Assembly (NCBI GenBank): GCA_035041965.1
Contig: JAPYMA010002482.1
Coordinates: forward strand, 1 to 64,000
Direction: 5' to 3'
DNA: 64,000 nt
From: Anisakis pegreffii
Taxonomy: Eukaryota; Nematoda; Chromadorea; Rhabditida; Anisakidae
In this document: positions 51,219-64,000 of the stretch, one piece after another
Layout: each line of letters opens with the position of its first letter
How positions within the stretch are numbered: position 1 is the stretch's first letter
Notes under the pieces: model-generated
What the model was told of the DNA's origin: nothing
Database searches by the model: none
What the model saw: only the letters and a program-made list of their open reading frames with translations
Position numbers and translations under genes: made by a program

Positions 51219-52971
51219 TGCAAATATTTGTTGAAAAATTTAAAATGCAACGCGTTGAATGACTCTCATTTGTTGGAAGTTTAGTGAAAACGGAAAATGT
51301 TCACGTTTTTGTTAATCGTACAATTAGAAGTGTGTTCTGACAATTCTGGATAGTTTCTGATCAGTGCTCAAGAAACATTTGTTGAGAATTCTTATGCAAG
51401 ATTGATCGATTGAACGAAACTCGATTAATTAATTATTGCATTGAACGCAGAATCAATTGTATTTTTGTGCTGTTGTTCCGAAGTTCTGGAATACCCTTTG
51501 CTTGACAAAGTTTTCGTGTTTTGTCCATAAATTTTTATGTCGTCAATTTAACATCTCTTCAGAAAATTGTATCATTTATGAGTTTCGTTTCTTCATACGG
51601 CGTAATCTTCTTGTTTACTTACAGTCACGAGTTGCGTAAATGAATTTTTTATAATTTCTACAAACAGTAAATCTCGTGTTCGTTTTTGCATAAAAAGCCC
51701 AGTGATAGCGCTTCTTCAACGTGCTTTTATGTTGATTACCGCAATTTGAGTATTGCTGTTATTGTATTGTTATCAATTAATATAGTGGAGGCAGTCGCAG
51801 TGACCTATTTCGGCCGTTATGTTCGGTGTTTGAACTCAGACTTCTGTTGAATGAAACGAACTGAACTTAGTGTCGGAATTTTCATTCAGTTTTGTCACCC
51901 TCTTACATTGTTTCATTTTAACTTCAATCACCAACGGGTCATCTCATTTCATGCAGATTCCGTATGAATTTCCGAAGTTTTAGTTTTGACGTCTGATATT
52001 TGTCACGATCTGAAGAATACTTCTTATATTTCTAAGCAAGCTTGTTAGCACTGGAACGATAACCACTAGTGAGTTAGTGTACACTCTCTCCACTGAAGCA
52101 TTCAACTAAGATTTGTTGGGTTTTACAAAAGCTGAAGGGCCGGTTTTATCGTATATTGTGACATTACTCTTATTGATATCGTATCGTACACTCACCGTTA
52201 GCTTCTCTCACAATAACGCAGATGCTTCCATCTGATTCAGTTACTGATGGATTTTTTGCGATGTTTTGTGTGTATATATTTTGTAATCGAACTTCAAAAC
52301 ACTGTCAAGTTTCATGAATAATATTTTATATAATACGAACATTTTTATGCTGTCAATTCATCGAATTGATTTGGCTATTACAAGCATTATTATATGTAGC
52401 ATATAATCATGAGTATGTGTTAGAATGTAGGTGATTATGTGTTCGTGGCTACGATTGATTACTTCTGCAGTTTTCTTTTTTAAAGTCTGCTTTCCTGACT
52501 GTATAATCGTCTGGTATTTTTGTATTGTATAAATATTTTTGCACGTGGAAACATTTTTCAAGATTGTTGTTCTGTGAAGCATTTTATTCGTTTTGAGAAT
52601 AACTTAAAAACATAATGCAAATTGAAAAACAGTGGAAAAGTGATTCGAAACAGTGAAATGTTCCATCGATAACGCAACGAACAATCAATCGCATCATTTC
52701 CACGCACACATGGAAATGTATGAATAAGTGGATTGCTAAAATGTTTTCGTAGGATCAATCCGAAAGCACGTCACAAGCTGCAACCGAAACAACGGTTGAC
52801 CAACAATTTCGCATTGACGATAAACGATATCAACTAAAACGATAAAAACAGCATTTTTCACAATGGAAATGATTTGAAACAACTATGGTCTGAGATCCTT
52901 TGCACAACTAACGGAATTTGGCCTAAGCTGATCACGTTTCAGTTTTTATGTGGAAACGATATCGTATAAAA
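51219..52971. other. Intergenic DNA between convergent PCMT and TBCB
   Basis: About 1.75 kb between two converging 3' ends. No supportable gene. Confidence 0.4.
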
Positions 52972-54785
52972 TTATATTTCTTCCATCTCACGATCTGATA
53001 TGAACGGCGGATAATCCCCGATGTGTACATCTTTTGGCCGAACGAATCCACCGTATTTATCATCACATTGGAAATATCTGCGAAATGAGTCAAATTCACA
53101 TTATATCAAATGAATGTCTGCATTTTATTTTAATTACGACGTTTAAAATTCTTCGGAAATAAACGATTCACAACTTTGAAGTAATTTAATCAGCAGAAAT
53201 GACCAATATCTTCCAGCAACTCTCTCTTTCCCAAATTAAAACACCGAGTCAACAATCAAACTTACCTCTGACCGTTCACTGAACCATCATTTTTACCGAC
53301 CGGTTCATCGTAAGTAACGCCAATCCAATAACCTGGCTTAAACTGGGTTTCACCAACAAACGATACAACACCTCGTTTTTCCGGTTGATTGCTCAACTGA
53401 ACGCTGCATCGACTGCCAACCTCAATTCACAAATTCTATTAGAATGTTAAGTTTACAATACTCATTCGCACAGTATATGATGGAAACGGATAAAAAGTTA
53501 TAATTGGGCACGTTCGCGAAGAAAGTCTCCAATAACCGGTAACTATAATAGAACGAAAATATAATAAAAAGTGAAAGTAAACCAAATGGAGAATAAAATA
53601 CGTGTTTATAAAAAATAAAAGCAAATTGGCAGGCGACAATTACGATCCAGTAATAAGATTTTTTCAAGAAGGAGATGAAACCTTGAAAAGTGCTCATAAC
53701 TGATATTGTTATTAATCATTATCATGAAAGTGTTCTTATAATATTACTATCATTATTCAAATCTATTCTCATTTCACTATCCTATCACAGAAAATATTTA
53801 CGACACCTTTATATGTTCAGCCATCTGCCTGGATGCCTCAATCTCATGCTGTGACTGTTGTCCATCTGGACTCATACCAAGCCCTTGACGTTTCTTCCAG
53901 GCACGTACACTCTCTGAATTGTAGAAATGCATCTTGTAATATGTTTTCAAAACACAACACAAAGTTTATCGACCTTCTCCATTGACAATTCCAATTCTGC
54001 GCATATTTTCTGCGATCGAAATTGATAAAACATTTAAGTCAAGTAGTTCTCAACGCATTTTTTTTGTTTTTGGAACGATTGGGGAGGAATTTTCCCGAAA
54101 TGAAAATTCGCATAGAATCAAAATTCGCACCATCTCGTTGATCATACTGCTCATCGGATATGGCGTATTTCTCAACCATTGATGGATCCATTAGATTGCT
54201 CACCAAGCCAGATGAATCTTTCACATGAACGTTCATTCCTGAAAAATAATCATCTTTTCCAGAACGTTTCTTAATCGATATGAGGAGGGGAACTGAACAA
54301 CCTTCCAAGTTTTCTCCTAAAAAAGTCTTGATTTGATACGAATGTTCTCACCGTCACCAATCCCAAGATTCTCCAGTGTTGCCATATCATCAGTTAACGA
54401 AGCAATAAATTTTCCAGTTTTGTCACGGAGTTCCATTTGCATTGCCTCGGCCGCCATACCAACAACCAGTTGTATTTTACTCTGAAATGGTGGAAGAAAG
54501 TTTACAGGAACATGAATTCCGAAAAGGCGTTAGTCTTCTCAATCACCTTCGGATTTTTTCAACTTTCTTGTCTCCGCTGAGAACGAAGAGGATCTTGCCG
54601 ATGCAGATGTCATCTAACAACTTGCAAATCAAGCAATGCAGATGTGAAATCAATAAACAAATCAAATAAGCAAATCAATTTACCTTCAAATCCTTAAGTT
54701 GCATGTTTGGTGGATAATGCTTTTCACAAGGAAATTGACTAGCGTCACTCGTTATTTTGATGTGTATCACTGACAAAGACGACAT
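52972..54785 (-). CDS. TBCB: Tubulin folding cofactor B (6 exons, 235 aa)
   Basis: Cytosolic chaperone that, with cofactor E, handles alpha-tubulin before heterodimer assembly and can help dissociate dimers. Exons: 54785-54684, 54481-54352, 54238-54131, 53913-53807, 53420-53266, 53077-52972, GT..AG and in phase. Residues 1-90 are the ubiquitin-like domain ([26 protein letters not shown]). [16 protein letters not shown] and the WKKRQGLG linker follow. The CAP-Gly domain covers about 150-225: [53 protein letters not shown]. The tail IGDYPP...EMEEI keeps the acidic-hydrophobic end of the family, although the last motif is usually DEI or DEM. Length fits the human protein (244). Confidence 0.97.
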
Positions 54786-54795
54786 GATGCTTACA

Positions 54796-54798
54796 CTG
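54796..54798 (-). other. Probable spliced-leader trans-splice acceptor of TBCB
   Basis: The minus strand reads ACTTTTGCAG and then only 10 bases before the ATG at 54785. That very short leader is typical of nematode trans-spliced genes. Confidence 0.55.
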
Positions 54799-57700
54799 CA
54801 AAAGTATTAGGGTATATCTGATAATAATGAGCAATTTGTCGAGCACCTCACCGAACACAAGTAACCCCTCCAATTTTGCTATATCTTAAAAGAACAAACG
54901 ACAAAGCCATCCTACTTATGATAATCTAGGAATAGTAACACCGGAATTTCGAGAAATTTAAAGGATAATATTCCGAAGAATCCTTGCTTTACTGGATTCA
55001 CCATGAAAGATAAAGTGAAGGAATGCAGATATAATGGCCGACGAAAATATGCGACTACGACACTCAGTTTTGAAGTTTTTGCAAATGAAAAAGTCTCAGA
55101 TTTGAAAAACTTCATGAAATGGGAGGATTCACGTGAATATGTTCATGACGTTGTTTCCACAAAATTAACTTTACTGCAAAAGTAAAACCGAAATATTACT
55201 TCACCAACAGAATACGCGAAGTGTAAAACTACTCTAAAATGAGAATTGAGCAAACTTTGAATAAGCTACAAACATCAATCTACAAACTATTTACATCTAA
55301 CAACCTTTGCGAACAAACTACAAACATCAAGAGAAGCATTCAAATTTGTTCGATTCCGAAACTCGATTTGGAGACATCACTGTACGAAGAAAGCTTTTTC
55401 AATGGAACGGTGAAGTTTTGTGTATAAAAATGCGAGAATAGCAGAGATGAGCCGTGCAGTTAACCAATCAATCGGTTCTCAGTGAGATTCAGGATGACGT
55501 GGGGCGATTGCTCATTATTTATCACCCTTCTATATGCACCACTCCTCCGCGCGGTTCACCTACAACCGAGATTTTGCCACCGTATATCGAATTTCAGCTC
55601 ATTGCTTCCATCAAAGTCAAGAATACCAGAGGTTTTTTGGTTCAGTAGGAGCCACTCGCATGTTCGGTAGGAATATTGCAGGAACTAGAATATGAAATCA
55701 TAGACAGCTAATGAACTTTATTTTCAGTAAGATTCCGAATATCTGAATTCTAACAATGCAACAAATCCTACTTGTTCTCTTTTCATTCTGTTTTTCCTAA
55801 ATGAATCGCATTTCCTGAATTTTTTGCTTTCACCATTCGGCGTAACTGAACCAAATTTCTGTTCACATACCACATTACGACTCGAAGTGTTCTTAAAATT
55901 TATTTCCTTGAAGTGAAGATACAGTTAGCTGCTGGGATCGGATCAACTTCGTCGTAATTTTCAACTGATCCTTCCTAGACTTTCTCAGAGCTTTAATTTC
56001 ATCAGTTATCCGCAGTATTTTGCCATTTTCATGTATGTCTGAGTTATTCGTAAGCTTCATGTATGCTTATCGCAAACAGACTGTAACAAATAAATCATTC
56101 ACCATACACCAAAAAGCATTCGACTTGTTAATAGTTCAATAAAAATGATAACTTAATAGTGCATCGACGACGAAAAATGTCTGGCAATGTTTATGAAGAA
56201 TTATTATTTATGATACACTTTTTGTGAACAATCCGTTTAATGCACATGATTGATGCAGTTAGCTGTCTAACACTGAACTGTTTGATTTACTGCTTCAACG
56301 AAATATGGTTTTTTTCCAGTTTTGAAAGACGCGAAACCTATGTATTCTGACGACCAGAGGCATTCATAGGTGTAAGGAGGGAAAAATCGAGGACGAAGTT
56401 TTGCAGTCGGCTCGAAAAAGGTGTGGGACGGGGCCCCCGAATCCTCGCAATACACTGTTTATTTCACCCTGCATTCAGAACCAAACGATGTATATGGTAT
56501 AATTTGCGCTGATTTGAACGATAGAAATGCAAACAACTGAAAAAAATTGAATCGAATGTAAAACAAATTTTAAAAAAATTCAGCGAACTTCGATCGCTTG
56601 GAATAATAATGTGATATTATGATTCAATATCACATCACAAAAACGACTATGATATCACCAAAAACATCACCCAACAAAAACTATCTCAACAACATTTTCG
56701 TTATTCACATCCTCCTTCGTAACTGAATATCTGCTCGTTTATATCTTGCCATCACCGCCATTATTATCATCATTATCGCTAGATCTCCAATGATGTCGAT
56801 TACACCAATTTTTTCTCGATCGATAACTGAATATAATCTAATCAGATAATTTTCTCGTTATTTCTACTGCAAATAAACAACTGAGGAAACATGCATATCT
56901 ACTGGAGAACAAAAAAGATGAGTGCTGCAATGAAGAGGAGTAGAAAAATAGCCGATATTTTTTCGAAAAAAAACGAGGAAAAAGAGAAATAACAATGAAA
57001 AACTGGAAACTAAAAGGCAATCTTTCTGAAAATGACAAAAATGACGTCTTAAAATTTGTAGAAGACAAAGGGTACGAGATGCTTCTTGCAATATGAAGGT
57101 TGTAAGTTTCATTCATCAACCTTGTGGAAAGTAAGGAAAAAACGTCTTGATAGGTTCTACCGTGGAATTGTAGAGGAATTCTAAAGGCGAAGTTCACAGA
57201 ACCGCTCGAGAAATGTTCAGCGGCGATCGAAATGCACTGAATGTGACAGATCATCTCAATTAGATAAAGTCAATAGTTTTCAAGAGCCGCCTTGAGCATA
57301 TTTCATAGAGTTCACTGAAGTTTGACTTGTAACGGTCACATAGAGTTTTGATGATGTTATTATGAAAGTTATGCGGTCAAATTGAATTATTTACATTCAA
57401 TAGCCAAGAACGGACTCTTTATATGGATTGAAAAATGAATTCGAGATGTCAAATCCAATGGATAGATTTCAAACTGATGCAAGTAAACGTTTTCTTATTT
57501 TTTCTCTGCTCTCAATATTGAATCAAAACTGAACGACAACTTTCGTTCATAACGTTTTAAGGTTCATAAGCTTCATAAGAATAAAAATTGATTAAAAGAT
57601 GAATTTATCCCTTTCAACACCTTTAAGAAACATTTTGAATGTATGATATCTTCAAAATGATATTATTTCTTTCATTGCTCTCAACTTCATTCCCCTACCT

Positions 57701-60700
57701 TCGAAAGCGCAAATTCCCATTGAACCATCAACACATATGTTCTTGTTGACGACAACGTAAGTGCATTCGTTCTGTGCGTAATGGTGAGAAATCTCTCCAA
57801 ACAACAATAATTACATTTTGAAAACAAAAAGTTCTGAAAAACTAGAAATTCCTTATAATCAAAAAACTACGCACATTATTACGGATCTACGTAACAAAGC
57901 AGCAACTGTTCCTTTGTTCAATGCTTTCGAGATCGTTCTGAAAATTTTCGCCGAAAACACACTTCTTTCGATTATTTATGTTCCAACTGGAGCTCGTGAA
58001 CGTTACAATGGATTTTTTTTGGGAAAACTATTGCATTTCCCTTCTTTTGGCTTTCAAATGAGAGTTTGACTTCTCAGCAACATTATTCCTGCACTTACTT
58101 GCGCATTGATCAAATGCTTTTTTTAGTTGCACTCATTTACACATTTATCGTCGTTTCAGAATTGCGCTTTGTGGTTATATCACTTTCTGAAGCCAATCAA
58201 AAGCAAACAAAAATAATTGGCTTGCATGTTTTTGCGTTGCTGCGCTTCACCACTGTGTTCCACTCTCGTCGTAAACAGTTTCGCCGTATATTTTTCGAAT
58301 GGATCAAAACATTTTCAACTTTACATTTGATGGAGTGATATTTGATGGATTCGTTCATTTTCGTTCCCATTTTCAAGTCACAAAAGCTCAGGTGAAAAAT
58401 GAAAGATATGAGCGAGCGAAAAAGCCCATCAAATCCATTACACTTTCTCATCCAGCTAAATCCTCCTTTCACTAGAAATCTTCCATAAAGCTTTCAGAAA
58501 GAGTTGCAAAAAATAAGTTACAGACTTGAGTTGTCAGTCAGTCAGCATTTTCACCTTATTGAGTGACGCACATGAAAGAACGTGAACCAAAACGGAATTT
58601 TATCACTTTATATTACAGATTTAAGCATGAATGTATGTGTGTGCATGCATGCATCTCTATATGTGAAACAATTTTCAAGAATTAGGAATTTTGGAATGAT
58701 GAAATTCCATAGTGGAAAGATACCCTGTTGAGCATTATTCCATTTAAAGTGATAACAACTATCAATACTTTACGATACATATTACTAGTGTTCATCACGA
58801 GTGGAAAGAAAAACGAACGGATGAAAAACAATCGAAGGAGGTGTGTTGTTCTCGGCAGATGTGTGATCACTTTTTACACAGTGCACCTTTGTCATTTCAT
58901 TTTACTCGTGAAATACTTTTCAGAGGCATTTTTAACATTTTCAGTCGTATTTTTAGCAGACGGATTGACAATGATAAGTAACCATGTGACAATATGTGTA
59001 AATGGCTCTATTTTTAGCATTCTGATTAATAAATGATTGGTGTTTCGAAACTTTTTTCGCTTGTAATTACGCTATTGATTGATCATTTTCCTGCGAAGCT
59101 AACGACGAACAATAAGCATGCGCTGTCGCCAACAACGAGAAAGCGTAAGAAACGGATCAAGGCACGGACAAGTTCCTCAGATTTTTTTGAACAATTCATT
59201 TGGTCTGATCATATAATTTATACCATCAACACCAATTTATCACACCAGCAAGTGATCAGTAACCACATGCATTCACAAATCAGTCGCTGTATTTCATGCG
59301 ACTTTTTGAATTATAATACAAAAGTTTTTTTGCATCATATTCAATAAGTGGAGAGAAAGCATCGACGATTCTGCATTGATTCTGACACTGAATGGAACGC
59401 AAATAATGCTAATTTTTAATGCTTCGTTAGTTGGTTCAGAAAACATAAAAATGAAATTCGCTTTCAATTTGACATTCATTATTAGTGAAATAGAATGCCA
59501 TCATTTCAGCTGTTTATGGTGCATTTATTCATCGTGTACCAATAAGAATGCTTCTTCTTACATTCAGTCACCCAATCTGTTGCGTTTCGATTCATTCGAT
59601 ATTTTCAAAAATTCACAAAGCATTTTTGTGTTTTTCAATCATGCACACGGTGGGTGATCTTCATCTTATTTGCAATTATACTTCCAGTCTTTATTCAATT
59701 GTGTGCAAAGGTGAAAATTTGACGAGCAAAACCACGTGTTGATACGTGTGTTGTCTTGGTTGCATTCTTTTTTGAGAACAATCTCAGATGTGAGTTGAAT
59801 TGCTTGACTGTTGAATGAGAATAATTCAACATGTTGTTTGATTTGACAATATCTATGTATTTTTCCTAGCAGTCAAACGTGAAAATTGGAAAAGCACGAA
59901 GTGAGATAAGGGGATGTTGTACGCATTTTAGTAATGATGACTAATGCAGTGACGACGATAGTGGCACTGGAAATGCCTCCGTTGAGAAAAAAGGAAATAG
60001 GATGGTAGCATAAAAATAAAATGATACTATCATATGAGATAAAGATGCTGCTAGCGAAATGATAGGAAACTAATAAAGTAAAATTTCAATTCCCATGGAA
60101 ATATTCAGTGACGCAGACAAGTCAACTAATGAAATCCAACACACATCGAATGATTGTGACGTAAGCCTTCCATACATCGATAGAATCGATAGATTTCATC
60201 AAATCGTTTGCATATTTGACTGATTCAATTCAGCCCAATAACGAGCTCATAAAAGCACACGCACACAATATTTCACCATAAAAGGTTCATCCCAATCCAT
60301 CGTATATCGATCTCATGTGATGATAAATTGTATTGGTATTCATAAGAGTTTGTAAACAACAAGCAGCTTTCATCTCTCTCATCGTTTTTTCAGTTTGTTT
60401 AGGACTTATCAAGCCACCATATCAGTGAATACTTATCACACATGCAGTCTGTACGGCGCAATGGCTCATACATACATAAGAGATAAGAGCGATCACGCGA
60501 TTGTGCACTATCCATATTATATCAAATATTTTTAGTGCTTAACGCATACTTTGATACCTTTAGTGAATGTCAGAAACTCATGAATACACTACATTGCACT
60601 GTAATAAATGTAAATAAAAATATTGATATTGAATAGCCTTATACGGCGTATTCGATGCAATCTCAAGCGCTTAATGAATCCTCGTTATCCACCCACATCA

Positions 60701-63700
60701 GAGCGGCCGAGGAATGAACTAAAAACACTTTCATAGCACTCCGTAAGTGTATTGATTTGAAAGGTGTATTCAATTTCAGATATGTTTATGTGTGCTGAAC
60801 GAAGAGAAGGACTGTAATTTAAAAATAACACACAGTTGAGCTTTGGTCAGTGAGATTTGATGAGGTTTTGAGTATGATGCGAGCTTGTTTGTGAGCGAAC
60901 TGGGTTGTAGTCATTGGTTCGTTTTGGATTGTAGTCAACGTGCGATTGGTAATTGTTTTTGAAGTGTTCTTGGATTCAGTGATAACATTAAGAGCAGTAA
61001 GAAACAGTGTTGTTGAAATGAACTTCCATTTGTGAATGCAACAAGAAGTTGTTTGAAGCGAGCAAGTAAATTGCCTTGATTGATGCCCTACATTCCAAGC
61101 TTCTGCTCATATCAGTGTAACTTGTGACAGCCATTGAACAGTTGAAATTTCTCATTACGTTTCTGTTCGTTATTTACGTCGAAAGTTTATTCACTCTTTC
61201 AGTTGTCATACACAACACGCATATCCAATCACTAGTGAAGAATGTTTGCGGATGTCAAGCCATTTTTATGGAAGAAAAATATTTAACGAAAAAATTCTCT
61301 AGCTTGTCACGTTTGGAATTGTTTTGACGGTTTTTCTCATGCCGACTAATGATTAACAGTCGATTTTTCATTCGAAGTTGCCTTGAGTTTCATAATTAGG
61401 ATACAGTTTGAAGTCGCGATCACGTTTGTTTTCTTTTATTCCCATTGGTCGATATTCATTCCGAATGAGAAAGAACGAAGTGAGAGGAAGGGAGCAATGT
61501 TTCGGGCACCAACGATACTATGAAACACCGAAATTGCAACACAATTACACTACCTGATATCGGAAAAGTAATTGATAGCTTTTTGATGCTGAACCAACGA
61601 ACGCATGTGTTGTATATTTGTTGTGATGTGTAAAGAAGGAATCGCTGAGGGATCACGAAAAAAGACTCTTTAGAACAGCCGGATGAGTTTGTATCACTAT
61701 ATGATTATATGGAAATTATTCTATGCGAGTACATGTGGATGGACGAACCGACCGAACGACAGAAGGAGGCGCCGTAAAAGAGGCACACGAACGAGTGAAC
61801 CATATATCTTTGTGCGGTCGTGATAGCGATGGTACAAATTTGATAAATGATTTGATCAAATTTATTCATTGGTGCTATTCATCTGGAATGTATTCTGCAG
61901 GGAATAGCAACAACATCCTCGAATGGTTTCCCGTTGGGCTCTCTCATTCTCCCTCTCATGTGAGAGCGCTATCTTGTTTGCTGGAATACAAACAAGCCTT
62001 TTCCGAATGCAGATCTTTCTCGATGACACGTAAATACACCCCCTGATGAGGATATGGTTCAGTGCTCTCCCTTATTTTCAGTAGCTACTCCGAGCGATCA
62101 TTGCACATGCATTCCCCACATCAAGCCGAGTGTATTTCATTTTGATCTTCTCTCATAGATATACGTCGTTGCGTATTATGGGAGAGCAAATCTACACCTT
62201 AATGGTTGCCAAATCAATAAGCGAAATTATAATTTCATGAAGACGGAGGATTCCTCGCAGTAATAACCAACGATAGCTGCACACAAAGAAAGATGAACTG
62301 TTCGTAATGTTTTAAATCCTGACAAAACAAACTCGTAATATGTTTTAGTTACTGATGAAATAAATTTGTATATGACAAATTACTGGTGTATTCACACTGC
62401 TCAAGGAAATTTTATTCCTTGCCAAAGTAGCTGACCGTCGAAGAGAGAGAGAGATTCTGCGGTAGTTCAGTTCAGTCAAGAAGGCATAGAATTGTGCTCG
62501 TAGTAAAGAAGTGTGCAGAGATCTATAAATTATGGAATTGTTTGATTTCAAGAAGTGCTGGTATTAAGAGAAGAGAATGAATGAGATAATGCATTTGTTT
62601 ATAATAGCATGTATTTTCCCAAATGCTTATGTTCATCGTTCAGTATTTACTCCTTTTCGATTCCAAATACAAACAGCATTTGATATGTATGATGGCATGA
62701 CAAAAAGAACGATTTTTGTTGTAGTATTCAATTTTATCAGTTGCTGTATTTATCAACACCTTTATCACTATTCATGTTAAACATTATTTCAATCTTTGCT
62801 CTCGTTACTATGATATTTTTAATTGTATATTATAAAGCTTTCAGTTTATTTAATGAACATTGCGTTCTTTGTTCATCAGTCAGGATTATCAATTCATTAG
62901 ATACAACTTTACATGGCTGCGTCACCGCTCGTGTCCATTACGCACTTATTCCTCTAAATTGTACAAGATTATGCATGAATAATTCATAAGTTGACATTTT
63001 GTCACTAAGTATCATGTAATAAGGGCAAGCAATCAATCAAGATTTGATGTGACCTGTGGGAAATGACGTGAAACTATAAAGTAACATGCAGTTTGACATA
63101 GTTCCATTAGGACACCATAAAGTGAACAGCTCGACTAATATCAGAGGGACAAACTGTCGATTCACTCATTTCTTTTATCAGCAACACCACCAATAAACTT
63201 GACCTCACAAAATATCGATTGATTGCCCTCACAATCAATACATTTCAAATGTTCACTCACAAACTATTTTTTCTCAAGATTTGTCGTATCTTTCCGACTG
63301 ACTCACGCAGATACTCAATTCAGTCTATCTATCAAGAAGACTGCAATTACTGGCAAATTGTGAAGGCAATTATTAAACATTCGAACAAAATGATCGATAC
63401 CAATGCAATAATTAATGTTGATGTTCATGCTGCAACAGAGTTATGAACAACGAAGATCTAAAGAATGGATGAACGAAACATTGTCGGAATAAATAATCGT
63501 GTTAATGAATAACCAATACTGTGTTGATAAATAATTGAGCAGTTAATTATGGTGACGATGTATCATTTAATATGCGGCGAGAGTCGTCGCAGTGAGATAC
63601 ATGCATGATTCATTTGTTCATGGCGAGCATTCATTAGTAAGATTGATTCTAGTCATTCAATTATTTATGAATTATGATTCTCATTCCCCTTATTATTATT

Positions 63701-64000
63701 AATATCATTATTATCATTGCTATCAACCAGGTTATGAACTATTCCAGCGCGCATTAATTTCGCCATTATCATTGTCGCAGAAGCTTAAATATTCCGAAGA
63801 CTGATCACAAATTTTGGTACATCGCAGTAATACAGAACTGCGGTAATGCCGAATATCAGTACCTATCAGCTTTGCTATAATTTTAAACTTATTCATCGGT
63901 TCTGATAAGCAAACACTTCGTTAAACATACCCACAGCCGCTAAGCAATATCTGGTGACGCGGGCGTGTGCATATGCTTACATTCCGTGTTACTGCCCCGA
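54799..64000. other. 9.2-kb stretch without supportable genes
   Basis: Many frames of 60-138 codons (for example 56838-57254 on minus, 61723-62046 on plus) but none with recognisable motifs or consistent splice signals. The longest are rich in Ser, Phe and Ile, as expected of AT-rich noise. It contains a small perfect hairpin (56610-56634) and degenerate ATT/ATC triplet tracts (about 56755-56790 and 63690-63725). It could be TBCB upstream DNA plus a long intron of a gene beyond the window. Confidence 0.4.
56610..56634. repeat. Perfect 9-bp hairpin
   Basis: TGTGATATT and AATATCACA flank a 7-base loop. Confidence 0.5.

Noticed and set aside
56838..57254. 138-codon minus-strand frame
   Set aside because: Ser/Phe/Leu-rich composition typical of antisense AT-rich noise, with no domain or splice context.
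8280..63800. Telomere repeats, spliced-leader RNA gene or rRNA
   Set aside because: I looked for TTAGGC arrays, SL1-like sequence and rRNA blocks and saw none.

Overview
The window is eukaryotic and most likely from a nematode. Genes are split into many short exons. Introns run from about 60 bp to 4.1 kb, with GT..AG borders and acceptors close to the worm TTTCAG consensus. Several first exons follow an AG acceptor 10-84 bases before the ATG, as expected for spliced-leader trans-splicing. The isoaspartyl methyltransferase closely resembles the Caenorhabditis protein. Low gene density and long introns point to a parasitic lineage rather than a compact Caenorhabditis-type genome, but that part is inference.

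Layout. 1-2586: a 390-bp tandem satellite, about 6.6 nearly identical copies, open at the left edge. 4972-11102 (-): ribulose-phosphate 3-epimerase, 6 exons, 234 aa, with a possible nested gene on the opposite strand of its 4.1-kb intron. 12658-17046 (-): NAPE-hydrolysing phospholipase D, 7 exons, 363 aa. 19316-20100: a 785-bp fold-back (inverted-repeat) element. 22362-23583 (-): a small one-Ig-domain protein of muscle/cytoskeletal type. 26705-26823 (-): intron-containing tRNA-Leu(CAA) with a damaged T-arm. 27941-33698 (+): SLC22-like organic ion transporter, 12 exons including a 41-nt one. 37344-42749 (-): GTPBP2-type GTPase, 13 exons, 611 aa. 49491-51040 (+): protein-L-isoaspartate O-methyltransferase, 5 exons, 226 aa. 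52972-54785 (-): tubulin folding cofactor B, 6 exons, 235 aa. 54.8-64 kb: no gene I can support.

The genes do not form a pathway. They are independent housekeeping and membrane functions: pentose phosphate metabolism, N-acylethanolamine synthesis, ion transport, translational GTPase or ribosome rescue, protein repair, and tubulin folding. Neighbours are separated by 1.5 kb or more, so there is no operon. Exon models were built by hand: each junction was checked for GT/AG, reading-frame phase and fit to the known protein family. I ran no search, so orthology calls rest on recognised sequence.
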